A program made the translations under genes and the position numbers. This document shows positions 1 through 7,110 of a DNA stretch of 64,000 nucleotides, piece by piece; position 1 is the first letter of the stretch; every line of letters begins with the position of its first letter. The notes beneath the pieces were generated by a model that worked only from the letters and a program-made list of their open reading frames with translations, was not told the origin of the DNA and ran no database searches. Source of the stretch: a virus; the IMG/VR virus record IMGVR_UViG_3300034104_004745, positions 126,001-190,000 of that record, one strand, 5' to 3'.

Positions 1-601
1 CATATGGTTGAAATTCGCCGGTTAAACCGTTCACAACCGTGTTATTAACCCCAGTTGATACTTTGTATAATCTATCGTTTTTATCCTTTATAATAAAGCC
101 TAAACCCATTAATCTCACTACGTTAAGCCTATCAAAGTTCGCGTCAAACCCAAAATACATTTGAGTTTTTTTAGGTTCCAGGGTATAAATCGTGTCTTTA
201 ACTACTTTTTGTTTAACTTTTGCATCAAAACTCCTAGACAAAACTTTATTTTCGCTAATGGTTTCTGTTAATTCAATAACACCTAAACCATTAGGTAAAT
301 TTAAATTCTCTTTGGTTTCAATTTTTGCATAGAAATTCTTAAGAATTACCGCTGTGTCTACCGGCATTAATACGGTATCATGTACAGCATATGGTATTTG
401 AACTTCATACGGTACATCGACTTCAACCTCAACCAGTGAATCAACAGTAATTGTATCATACACTGGGTAAGGTATTGAATCGATTTTGTGGTGATACTTA
501 GTTCTATTGGGCATTATACCTTTCGGGTTAATTGCTATTATAGCCGTTGTTGCTAGTAATAGTAAAATAATAATATTCCTAATATCTAAGTATTTTTTCA
601 T
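1..601 (-). CDS. Membrane-anchored periplasmic protein, partial (runs off window)
   Basis: I translated this by hand: it opens at ATG 601-599 and stays open for 200 codons to the window edge, so the C-terminus is missing. Residues 8-22 form a hydrophobic helix after MKKYLDIRN, which suggests an N-terminal inner-membrane anchor. The rest is polar and valine/proline-rich, with runs such as IPYPVYDTITVDS and VPYEVQIPYAVHDTV. The start lies one base past the stop of the 603-1019 gene, so the two are probably translated together. No family recognised. Its place beside two other small membrane proteins suggests an envelope or lysis role, which is inference only. Confidence 0.75.
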   Translation of the reverse strand, partial: MKKYLDIRNIIILLLLATTAIIAINPKGIMPNRTKYHHKIDSIPYPVYDTITVDSLVEVEVDVPYEVQIPYAVHDTVLMPVDTAVILKNFYAKIETKENLNLPNGLGVIELTETISENKVLSRSFDAKVKQKVVKDTIYTLEPKKTQMYFGFDANFDRLNVVRLMGLGFIIKDKNDRLYKVSTGVNNTVVNGLTGEFQPY

Positions 602-602
602 T

Positions 603-1019
603 TTATTTAACTAATAAAAAAGATGTAGCAATTATACCAACAAAAGAAGCCACCTTGTAAAGGAAAGTTTTTCTTCTCTGTCCTTTAAGTTCTTTTAATA
701 AACTTTCAGACTTAGCTCGTTCCAAATCAAATTGTTGGTCTTTTTTGGTAATGATCAATTCAAGATTTGAAATCTTTTGATCTTTAAGTGTGTCTTTTTG
801 TTTGAACAAGCTTATTTGTTCATCTTTAAGGCCAATAACTTTATTTAATTCCTTGATTTCTTCAACCGCGCCATCACCTTTTATTAAATCTTTAATAACC
901 AATTTCGCAACTGGAACCTTTAAAGGGACTAAAGTATCAATATTGGTCTTTGTAACGGTCTGTGAAAAACTTTTCAAGGTCACTAAAGTTATAATTGTTA
1001 ACAGAATCAATTTTTTCAT
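603..1019 (-). CDS. Signal peptide, coiled coil and C-terminal TM protein (spanin-like architecture)
   Basis: 138 aa. Residues 1-19 look like a Sec signal peptide ending in SFSQ, a common Bacteroidetes signal-peptidase I context; there is no lipobox cysteine. Residues 48-110 are charged and heptad-like (EEIKELNKVIGLKDEQ, then KDQQFDLERAKSESLLKELK), predicting a coiled coil. Residues 119-137 form a C-terminal hydrophobic helix. An exported coiled coil joining two membranes is what spanins look like, but a unimolecular spanin would normally have a lipoprotein signal, so the lysis role is tentative. The start lies inside the 937-1281 gene in another frame (83-base overlap). Confidence 0.7.
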   Translation of the reverse strand: MKKLILLTIITLVTLKSFSQTVTKTNIDTLVPLKVPVAKLVIKDLIKGDGAVEEIKELNKVIGLKDEQISLFKQKDTLKDQKISNLELIITKKDQQFDLERAKSESLLKELKGQRRKTFLYKVASFVGIIATSFLLVK

Positions 1020-1281
1020 GTGTTTGTGTTTTAATAATTGTTATGTTTTTACTAACGTTATTGATGTCTCCATCAATATTATCGATTTCCTTATCGATAG
1101 TCAAAATTTGTTGAGTTAATGCTGTGTTAACGTCTTGGATAGAATCAATTTCGGTTTGAATTGAGTCTATTTTAGCATTATATCCAGCGACATCGGTTCT
1201 TATTCCGTGACTTTGAAAAATACTATAAGCCGCCAAACAAGCAATAATAACCAATAAAACTGTTTGTTTATTTACTTTCAT
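937..1281 (-). CDS. N-terminal TM, coiled-coil small protein (i-spanin-like)
   Basis: 114 aa. Residues 7-22 (TVLLVIIACLAAYSIF) form a single N-terminal membrane helix. Residues 30-90 are regular heptads of I/L with D/E/K/N (AKIDSIQTEIDSIQDVN, then IDKEIDNIDGDINNVSKNI), a strong coiled-coil signature. The 3' end overlaps the next gene by 83 bases in a different frame, the embedded arrangement typical of Rz/Rz1 spanin pairs. The start follows a TATTTATA box at 1304-1297 and the terminator hairpin at 1309-1329, so it probably heads its own transcript. No sequence family recognised. Confidence 0.7.
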   Translation of the reverse strand: MKVNKQTVLLVIIACLAAYSIFQSHGIRTDVAGYNAKIDSIQTEIDSIQDVNTALTQQILTIDKEIDNIDGDINNVSKNITIIKTQTHEKIDSVNNYNFSDLEKFFTDRYKDQY

Positions 1282-1296
1282 AGTTTATGTTTTATA

Positions 1297-1304
1297 TATA
1301 AATA
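1297..1304 (-). promoter_or_regulatory. TATTTATA box upstream of the 1281 gene
   Basis: Exact TATTTATA on the minus strand, 15 bases before the ATG at 1281, directly after the terminator of the preceding unit and preceded by TTTG. The same octamer recurs before many first genes here. Candidate phage promoter element. Confidence 0.4.
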
Positions 1305-1308
1305 CAAA

Positions 1309-1329
1309 GAGGTCGCAAAAAGCGACCTC
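1309..1329 (-). terminator. Intrinsic terminator after the zinc-ribbon gene
   Basis: Perfect 8-bp stem GAGGTCGC / GCGACCTC with a 5-base loop, followed on the minus strand by the T-rich TTTGTATTTATA. It lies 26 bases after the stop of the 1356-2162 gene. Confidence 0.8.
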
Positions 1330-1355
1330 AAAGTAAGACCTTGTGATTAGTTTAT

Positions 1356-2162
1356 TTAGTATTTTGTTCCGCAGTGTGGGCAGAACTTATGATTATCTTT
1401 TTTGCGTTTTGAACCACATTCTGTGCAGTAAACAACTAAATCCTCAGCTACCAATGGTTTAGTGGACTGTGGCTTTAATTTCCACCAATTTGTTTGAAAT
1501 GGAAAGTTATAAAATGACGAATTATCATATGTGAATGATTGATCCGAATTTGATCCCTTTTCAACCCTACCAGTCTCAAGTTGTCTTGTTGATTTTTTAG
1601 GTTTGTCTGAGTTATTAAAAAACGAATTGGTACTAATCGTTCCACTTGTTAAAGATGTGTTGTTGTAAAGCATATTTGTTGAACTAGTGGATGTTGTGGT
1701 AAAGATGTTACCATAATATGGTGATCCTGTTGTTGTGGTCCAACCAATATTTGGGTTATTAATTGTTAAAGTTGAGCCACTACCTACTGTAAAAGTAGCC
1801 GGTGTTTCGTTATAAAACTTAACAGTTACGTCCCCGTTTTCTGCAATAGCTTGCTTTACTTCTTCATTTTTCCCATCTACAGTGTAGGTTTCGAACAAAA
1901 ACTTTTTGGCTTCATTCAAGTATCTTTCCAAGAATACTCGTTCACCAGGACGAAGTATAATACCATTACCAATGGAATTACCATTCATCTCAATTTTTGC
2001 TAAAACTTTATTTTGTGTGGGATTGTAAAGTTCGATTTCGAACTCATCACCGTTGTTAAGATATACGGTGTCTACATGCTGTTTTAATCTTTGTTTACCT
2101 TTGGTAATGAAAGATTGTGGTACAGCGAAACCAGTTGTGTTAACTGAAATTCTTCTGTTCAT
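1356..2162 (-). CDS. Virion-type protein with C-terminal zinc ribbon
   Basis: 268 aa. Residues 30-95 make a compact beta-rich domain (GDEFEIELYNPTQNKVLAKI, GIILRPGERVFLERY, KFLFETYTV). I recall this type from proteins of large phages, where its function is unknown. Residues 120-225 are Ser/Thr/Asn-rich and low in complexity. The last 25 residues hold two CxxC pairs (CTEC...CPHC) in a treble-clef or zinc-ribbon spacing, so a bound zinc ion is likely. ATG at 2162 is preceded by AAGGAAA, one of the few Shine-Dalgarno-like leaders in the window. It forms a single-gene unit between two terminators. Confidence 0.7.
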   Translation of the reverse strand: MNRRISVNTTGFAVPQSFITKGKQRLKQHVDTVYLNNGDEFEIELYNPTQNKVLAKIEMNGNSIGNGIILRPGERVFLERYLNEAKKFLFETYTVDGKNEEVKQAIAENGDVTVKFYNETPATFTVGSGSTLTINNPNIGWTTTTGSPYYGNIFTTTSTSSTNMLYNNTSLTSGTISTNSFFNNSDKPKKSTRQLETGRVEKGSNSDQSFTYDNSSFYNFPFQTNWWKLKPQSTKPLVAEDLVVYCTECGSKRKKDNHKFCPHCGTKY

Positions 2163-2287
2163 TTTCCTTATATTTTTTTGTATTTGAACCCGAATTCGCT
2201 GGTATCAATTCCAACTCAAATGCCACAAGGACACTTCCGATTCAACCACAAGGTCTGATAATAAGTATAAGAAAAAGATAAAAAAAA
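2163..2287. other. Intergenic leader with a GC-richer segment
   Basis: Non-coding stretch between the clpP-like gene's terminator and the zinc-ribbon gene. Bases 2180-2259 hold 35 G/C in 80 (about 44%), clearly above the surrounding AT-rich DNA, and contain CCACAAGG twice, at 2223-2230 and 2246-2253. No tRNA cloverleaf could be drawn. It may be the 5' untranslated leader of the zinc-ribbon gene. Confidence 0.4.
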
Positions 2288-2306
2288 GGGAAGTTAAAAA
2301 CTTCCC
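2288..2306 (-). terminator. Intrinsic terminator after the ClpP-like gene
   Basis: Stem GGGAAGTT / AACTTCCC with a 3-base loop, followed on the minus strand by a run of eight to nine T and a second T-rich stretch. It lies 33 bases after the stop at 2339. Confidence 0.9.
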
Positions 2307-2338
2307 CTTTTAATAAATAACAATAATAATTAACCACT

Positions 2339-3013
2339 TTAATTTTTCTTCTTAACAATCTCATCGATTATACCGTATGCTAATGCATCTTCAGCGGATA
2401 ACCATAAATCTCTCGACGCGTCTTGCATTACTTGTTTGCCGTCTTTACCACAGAAGCCACCTAATAAATCAAAAAGTAAATTATTAAGTTTTTCCCACTC
2501 AACCATATCGATCTTTGCATCTTGGATATTTCCATGAAATCCACCACTAGATTGGTGTAGCATTGTTCTAGAGAATCTAAGCGATCCTCTTTTACCTTTC
2601 GTACCTGCACCCAAAAGGATTGACCCCATTGATGCCGCCATTCCGGTATTGATTGTTCTAATATCAGATGAGATATATTCCATAACATCAACCATAGACA
2701 AACCAGATTTTACTGAACCACCTGGGCTATCAATATGCATAGTAATATCGTTATTATCTAAACTATCCAAAAACATCAACTGTGCTTGAACAACAGTAGA
2801 CATGTGATCATTCACTTCACCAGCTACCCAGATAATTCTTTCCATCATTAATCTACTGAATACATCCATAACAGTCACATTCAATGATCTTTCTTCAAGA
2901 ATATATGGTGTTAAACTGTTCTCAACGTTTTTATTAAAATAATGTAAATTAAGAGAGCTAATCCCTCTGTCTTTGGCATATAGTCCAAAACTTTGTAAGT
3001 CTTTTGGGGTCAT
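2339..3013 (-). CDS. clpP: ClpP-family serine protease
   Basis: A self-compartmentalising serine peptidase of the ClpP/crotonase fold. With the start at 3013 (MTPKDLQSF) it is 224 aa, normal for ClpP. A longer frame from 3118 adds 35 hydrophobic residues and would overlap the divergent exonuclease gene, so I reject it. Catalytic residues are Ser128 in GMAASMGS, His153 in MLHQSSGG and Asp202 in SRDLWLSAEDA, with the HIDSPGGS oxyanion-strand motif at 93-100. No ClpX/ClpA ATPase is encoded here. It could act with a host unfoldase or as a prohead/maturation protease; the window gives no evidence to choose. It is followed by a strong terminator. Confidence 0.9.
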   Translation of the reverse strand: MTPKDLQSFGLYAKDRGISSLNLHYFNKNVENSLTPYILEERSLNVTVMDVFSRLMMERIIWVAGEVNDHMSTVVQAQLMFLDSLDNNDITMHIDSPGGSVKSGLSMVDVMEYISSDIRTINTGMAASMGSILLGAGTKGKRGSLRFSRTMLHQSSGGFHGNIQDAKIDMVEWEKLNNLLFDLLGGFCGKDGKQVMQDASRDLWLSAEDALAYGIIDEIVKKKN

Positions 3014-3039
3014 ATTATTTAAAATTTTAACTGTTTTAA

Positions 3040-3047
3040 CAAATATA
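3040..3047 (-). promoter_or_regulatory. Bacteroidetes-type promoter for the clpP-like gene
   Basis: Minus-strand TATATTTG matches the Bacteroidetes -7 consensus TAnnTTTG exactly. A TTTT (consensus TTTG) lies 19 bases upstream at 3067-3070, the expected spacing. It lies 26 bases before the ATG at 3013, in the divergent intergenic region. Confidence 0.5.
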
Positions 3048-3084
3048 GGTAAAAAAACTCTATTAAAAAAATAAGGGATTATAA

Positions 3085-3092
3085 TATTTATA
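3085..3092 (+). promoter_or_regulatory. TATTTATA box directly before the exonuclease start
   Basis: Exact TATTTATA on the plus strand, three bases before the ATG at 3096. It is the same octamer found before minus-strand genes, here in the correct orientation for the only plus-strand gene. Its closeness to the ATG would imply a very short leader or none. Confidence 0.4.
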
Positions 3093-3095
3093 AAC

Positions 3096-3911
3096 ATGCT
3101 TAAATTTAAAAATGTCATTCATGAAATGATGGTTAGTTCATTACCAAGCCAAAAACTATTAAGATGGTTTTTAGACAGGGTTGACCATACTTTTGTGTTT
3201 TTTGACACTGAAACAACTGGTTTAGACAGAACCCCTGCAGATAAACCCATAAATCAACTAACCCAAATTGGGGCAATTGCAACACATATAAATGGGGAAA
3301 CCTTACGATTTTTTGAAATAGATAGATTTAATATTAAAATTAAATTAAATGATGATTTGAGAGGTCAAGTTGATAATGATCCTGATGAACCTGAAGATCA
3401 AGAAAGTCCAGAATATAAAAAATGGTTATTTGGTACCAAAAAAGGTATATTAAAATACAACCATTATGATTTAGAAAATTCTGAATCTTTTGAAGAAGAA
3501 AGAAACGCCTTAGGACAATTTGAATCTTTCTTAAAGAACTTTGATAATGTTATTTTAATTGCACACAACGCACCATTTGATTTAAAATGGATTGAATTTC
3601 ATGAAACATTTAAAGACAGCACTGATGAGATTATTGATAGTATTGATTTCTTCAGAAATTTCTTTTTCCCAACATTAGAAATGTTAGCAAGGGACAAAGC
3701 AAAATATCAATACAAATATGATCAATTTAGTTCTAGTAATAGTGGAAAAAAATCTGCAGCACTAGGTAATCTCGCAACCGGATTTTCTGATGAGGTTAAC
3801 CAATTAAAACAAAAATTAAAAGGCGCCCATAATGCAGTTGTTGATTGCGAGATTACAATGGAAGTGATGGAAAGAGGTTTGTTGATGATATATCAACATT
3901 TAAATGACTAA
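3096..3911 (+). CDS. DEDDh 3'-5' exonuclease (DnaQ/DexA-like)
   Basis: 271 aa and the only plus-strand gene in the window. ExoI motif FFDTETTGLD carries Asp37 and Glu39, ExoII motif IAHNAPFDL carries Asp162, and ExoIII motif HNAVVD carries His245 and Asp250. This is the full DEDDh set of proofreading-type exonucleases, two metal ions with a general-base histidine. An acidic insert at about 85-135 is unusual. No polymerase domain is attached, so it resembles free-standing phage exonucleases such as T4 DexA or a DnaQ subunit. It is divergent from the clpP-like gene. Its stop overlaps that of the convergent gp46 gene by four bases (3908-3911). Confidence 0.9.
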   Translation: MLKFKNVIHEMMVSSLPSQKLLRWFLDRVDHTFVFFDTETTGLDRTPADKPINQLTQIGAIATHINGETLRFFEIDRFNIKIKLNDDLRGQVDNDPDEPEDQESPEYKKWLFGTKKGILKYNHYDLENSESFEEERNALGQFESFLKNFDNVILIAHNAPFDLKWIEFHETFKDSTDEIIDSIDFFRNFFFPTLEMLARDKAKYQYKYDQFSSSNSGKKSAALGNLATGFSDEVNQLKQKLKGAHNAVVDCEITMEVMERGLLMIYQHLND

Positions 3912-6241
3912 CTAACCCCCTTCGAAATGTAATCAATTGATGATACATTTTCTTCTTTCTTAATCATAATCAGATTATCTGACCAGTTTCTAATCAATGG
4001 ATTATGTGAGATAACAAAGATGTGCTCGAAGTAATTTTTAATCTTTTTAAAGAACTCACCAACCATTTCTAAATTCTCGTCAGCAATCTTACCAAACACC
4101 TCATCCATAACAACAATATTAGGTTTAGGTAAAGATGATACTTTAGTTAGAACACTCCTTAATGCTAATGATGAAATTGTTCTCTCGTAACCAGATCCAG
4201 AAGTCAATGGTTTTACAACTCTTGTTTCAGAATCAATCATAAGGAATTCTAATTCATTCTTATCATTAATATTTAATTCTAAATTGAAGTAACAACTATC
4301 TGAAAGCAATCTACTTAATTCTTGATTGATAAGTGGTATCATGTTTTTCAAGATAGTTTTTGAAATACCATTTTTACCATAGGTCATTAAATAAATTTTA
4401 AACACACCTTGAAGTTCTTCTTCAGCTTTAATCTTTGTGATTAATTCATTACAAAGTTTTATCTTCTCCTCCATTGCTGTGATATTCATTTTGTTTCTCT
4501 CAATAGTATTGTTTGAAACACGAATATCAGCATTAACAGTTTCTAACTTTGTTCTAAGAGATAATAGCTCAGCATCAATTTTTTGATTTTCATCTAGCTT
4601 CTTTCTATTATTCTCGTAGTTATCTAACTTAGCTTGTTTAAGATTGATCTCTAAATCCTTTTGATCTACTTCAAGTTCATAACGAGCTTTTCTAAGTTTA
4701 TTTCTCTCGTAGTTGTCAAATTCAGATTTAAGTGATTCAAACCCATCAGATTGATTTTTTAATATATCAAGTTCTTTTTGTTGTTCATCCGCACCAGATG
4801 TTGATTCCTCGATTTCTTTTTTTAATTTCTCAATCTCATCGGTATGATCAACCTCGTCTAATGCTCTTTTACAAGTAGGGCAAATTTTACCTTCTTCTAA
4901 TTGCTTTACAAGTTTTTCTTTCTCGCTTTTTGTATGTTTAAACGCAACAATTAACGAATACACATCACCCATTTTCTCTTTCAATACTTTGTGATCATCT
5001 TCACTATAATATTGAGAAGGTTCTTTAACATCAATCGCATCAGCATTTCGTTTGCTGGTTGCTTTTTGTGTATTTAAATCTTCAATTTCACGCTGTAGTG
5101 ATGTTGGGTTAGTTCTAATCAATTCTTGATCAATATCGTTTGATCTTAGTCCAAGGATTAATTCTTTTCTGTCTTCTAAATCTTTTAACTTAATTGCATA
5201 ATCACCCAATAGATTAGTATGCTCAAAAATATCATCTTTTGAATTTTCAATACTGTTATTACTTGATTCTATATCTGTTTCAAGCTGAGCAATATTATTA
5301 GTATTGCTGATTAATTTTCTAGACCAGTCATTATAGATCTCTTTACAGATTTCTTCTTTTTGTTTTAGACTCTCCAAACCTAAAAACTTGGTAAGGATTT
5401 GTCCTCTAGCTGTTGGTTTAGATTCAATCAGTTCTTCTAGGTTGTAACCTGTAGTTAGAATTGTTGATAAGAAATCTTCTTGAGTTCCAATTGCTGAAGC
5501 AATAAACGTTTCAGTTTCTCTTCTTTGCTCTCCAGTTAGATTTTCTAATTCTCCATCTTCTTTCTCTTTATAAAATTCTAAATCACTCTTAACTGTATAT
5601 TCGCCCGATCTAGATTTCTTTCTGGTTAGTGTTCTAGATATAACATAGTTTTCACCATCAATAGTGATATAACCTTTTACAATTACCTCATCGTCATCAG
5701 TAAATTTATTAAAGATCTCACCATTGGTTTTTGTTTTAGTTGTTGCATTAAAAAACAAAAACATTAATAGGTCAACACTAGATGTTGACTTACCACCGAA
5801 GTTTCTAGGGTTAGATTCAATAACTGTGATACCATTTAATTCGGTAAAATCAATTGAATTATCTTTACCAAAAGAAAGGAAATTAGAGAACTCTACCTTT
5901 TTGATAAACCACTTATTGTATCTTACTTTGTTCTCATTGATTTTATCAATTTGAGAATTGACGCGATTATCAAGTCTATCTAGTAATTCCCACTTAATAT
6001 TGACTTTGTTCTCAGTTAAGAAATCCTTCATCAATGTTTTTTGGTACTGGTGATCCAATATATTATCTGTAACCTCTAAAGTCTTAAGCTTTGTGTTCTG
6101 CTTTTGACTAAGTGTTTTTGTTATCACCTGTACATGCGTTGCATTATACTTGTTTTGGAAGTATGTTTTAACACGTTTAATTCTTTCTGGGGTGAAGTTT
6201 TCTGCAACGTCTTCCCATTCTACTTTAATAAAAGGATTCAT
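3908..6241 (-). CDS. 46: Recombination endonuclease subunit, Rad50/SbcC-like ATPase (gp46)
   Basis: SMC-type ABC ATPase that works with gp47 to resect DNA ends for recombination-dependent replication. With ATG 6241 (MNPFIKVEWED) it is 777 aa. The longer frame to 6364 would overlap the membrane-protein gene. ATPase N-lobe starts near residue 111 (WFIKKVEFSNFLSFG). The P-loop NPRNFGGKS is at about 144-152. Long coiled coils flank a zinc hook CPTC. The signature region is SGSGYERTISSLALR, Walker B is NIVVMDEVFG, and the H-switch is VISHNP. About 110 residues precede the ATPase lobe, and the P-loop lacks the usual first Gly/Ala; both are unusual. T4 gp46 is shorter (about 560 aa). Confidence 0.93.
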   Translation of the reverse strand: MNPFIKVEWEDVAENFTPERIKRVKTYFQNKYNATHVQVITKTLSQKQNTKLKTLEVTDNILDHQYQKTLMKDFLTENKVNIKWELLDRLDNRVNSQIDKINENKVRYNKWFIKKVEFSNFLSFGKDNSIDFTELNGITVIESNPRNFGGKSTSSVDLLMFLFFNATTKTKTNGEIFNKFTDDDEVIVKGYITIDGENYVISRTLTRKKSRSGEYTVKSDLEFYKEKEDGELENLTGEQRRETETFIASAIGTQEDFLSTILTTGYNLEELIESKPTARGQILTKFLGLESLKQKEEICKEIYNDWSRKLISNTNNIAQLETDIESSNNSIENSKDDIFEHTNLLGDYAIKLKDLEDRKELILGLRSNDIDQELIRTNPTSLQREIEDLNTQKATSKRNADAIDVKEPSQYYSEDDHKVLKEKMGDVYSLIVAFKHTKSEKEKLVKQLEEGKICPTCKRALDEVDHTDEIEKLKKEIEESTSGADEQQKELDILKNQSDGFESLKSEFDNYERNKLRKARYELEVDQKDLEINLKQAKLDNYENNRKKLDENQKIDAELLSLRTKLETVNADIRVSNNTIERNKMNITAMEEKIKLCNELITKIKAEEELQGVFKIYLMTYGKNGISKTILKNMIPLINQELSRLLSDSCYFNLELNINDKNELEFLMIDSETRVVKPLTSGSGYERTISSLALRSVLTKVSSLPKPNIVVMDEVFGKIADENLEMVGEFFKKIKNYFEHIFVISHNPLIRNWSDNLIMIKKEENVSSIDYISKGVS

Positions 6242-6284
6242 ATCTGTTAAAGATAATTTTTTTGGTTTGATATTAAAAATTTTT

Positions 6285-6599
6285 TTACTTAATTCTACTC
6301 TCTTCAAAGAATTCAACAATGCCGTTAATTGCCCAAACAACACCGCAGGTGAACATCCCATCAAAGAATAAACTAACTGGCCAACTTACATCTAAAATTC
6401 TCGATGTTAGTCCACCAAGAACCAGTGACATGAAAAAGCCAACCCAAGTGGATGTGCACATCATACAACCGATTAGGTCTCCAAAAAACTTAGATTTTTT
6501 CTTGATCCAAGCTCGTTGATTATCAAAGATTGACCCGTATACTAGAATCGTGGTCATACCATATCCCATAAATGCCCATAAAATTAATGTTCCTATCAT
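6285..6599 (-). CDS. Small integral membrane protein with CxxC-W motif (DUF1360-like)
   Basis: 104 aa with three hydrophobic segments (about 3-22, 50-66 and 78-95). The motif GCMMCTSTW follows a short cytosolic basic loop (RAWIKKKSK). From memory this cysteine-pair plus tryptophan arrangement matches the DUF1360 family of small phage and bacterial membrane proteins; function unknown. It lies between gp46 and the repeat-rich 166 aa gene, with short spacers (43 and 10 bases), inside the recombination operon. A direct role in recombination is not implied. Confidence 0.7.
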   Translation of the reverse strand: MIGTLILWAFMGYGMTTILVYGSIFDNQRAWIKKKSKFFGDLIGCMMCTSTWVGFFMSLVLGGLTSRILDVSWPVSLFFDGMFTCGVVWAINGIVEFFEESRIK

Positions 6600-6609
6600 A
6601 GTTTAAAAT

Positions 6610-7110
6610 TTATTCGTCATATAGATTATTTAAGTCACTACCTTTTAGATACTTCGCTTTATTCATTTTTTCTAAAGCAACTGTTATTTTAGATAGTTCG
6701 TTTTTTAAGCTTTCGTTTTCTTCAGTTAATCTTTTAAGTTCCTCATCGTTAATGATTATTTTTTCAACTGGTACTTCTTTTATTACCTCTTTTACAATCA
6801 CTTGTTTTTCTCCCTTAACTTTAACTGGAACTTCTTTGATTACTTCCACAATCTTTTCAACCGGAACTTCCTTTATTATTTCAATCGTCTTAATAACTTC
6901 AACAATCTTTTCTACTGGGACTTCCTTTATAACCTCCTTGATCACTTCAACATCTCTACCCTTAGCTGTTGTTGGTGTCTCACCATATTTTTCAATAGTA
7001 AAACCTCTTTGAAATATTTTTTTAGCAGTTCCCTCAATATCAGTGATTTGATTTATCTCACAATATTTTATGAATTCATCATCCAGCGTTAACGAGTTCT
7101 TCTTTTTCAT
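6610..7110 (-). CDS. Protein with KEVPVEKIVEVI repeats and C-terminal coiled coil
   Basis: 166 aa. Residues 1-45 form a small helical domain (LTLDDEFIKYCEINQITDIEGTAKKIF). Residues 53-122 are imperfect tandem copies of a roughly 12-residue unit, [V/I]IKEVPVEKIVE, alternating hydrophobic and charged residues. Residues 123-155 form a leucine/glutamate coiled coil (EELKRLTEENESLKNELSKI). Such EVPVEKI repeats occur as extended stalks in many unrelated proteins, so the repeat does not assign a function. The start overlaps the end of the gp47 gene by 32 bases, implying translational coupling in the gp46/47 operon. Confidence 0.7.
   Translation of the reverse strand: MKKKNSLTLDDEFIKYCEINQITDIEGTAKKIFQRGFTIEKYGETPTTAKGRDVEVIKEVIKEVPVEKIVEVIKTIEIIKEVPVEKIVEVIKEVPVKVKGEKQVIVKEVIKEVPVEKIIINDEELKRLTEENESLKNELSKITVALEKMNKAKYLKGSDLNNLYDE

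Noticed and set aside
2180-2259. tRNA suggested by GGGTTCAAATAC
   Set aside because: The bases flanking the T-loop-like string do not form a 5-bp T stem, and no D or anticodon arm is present.
2461-2691. Second minus-strand frame inside the protease gene
   Set aside because: Out-of-frame shadow of the ClpP-like gene with no start context or domain.
3014-3118. Longer ClpP-like protein starting at 3118
   Set aside because: It would run through the promoter region and overlap the divergent exonuclease start; the family start fits ATG 3013.
6242-6364. Longer N-terminus for gp46 starting at 6364
   Set aside because: It would overlap the 104 aa membrane-protein gene by 80 bases and adds an unrelated hydrophobic leader; ATG 6241 fits the spacing.
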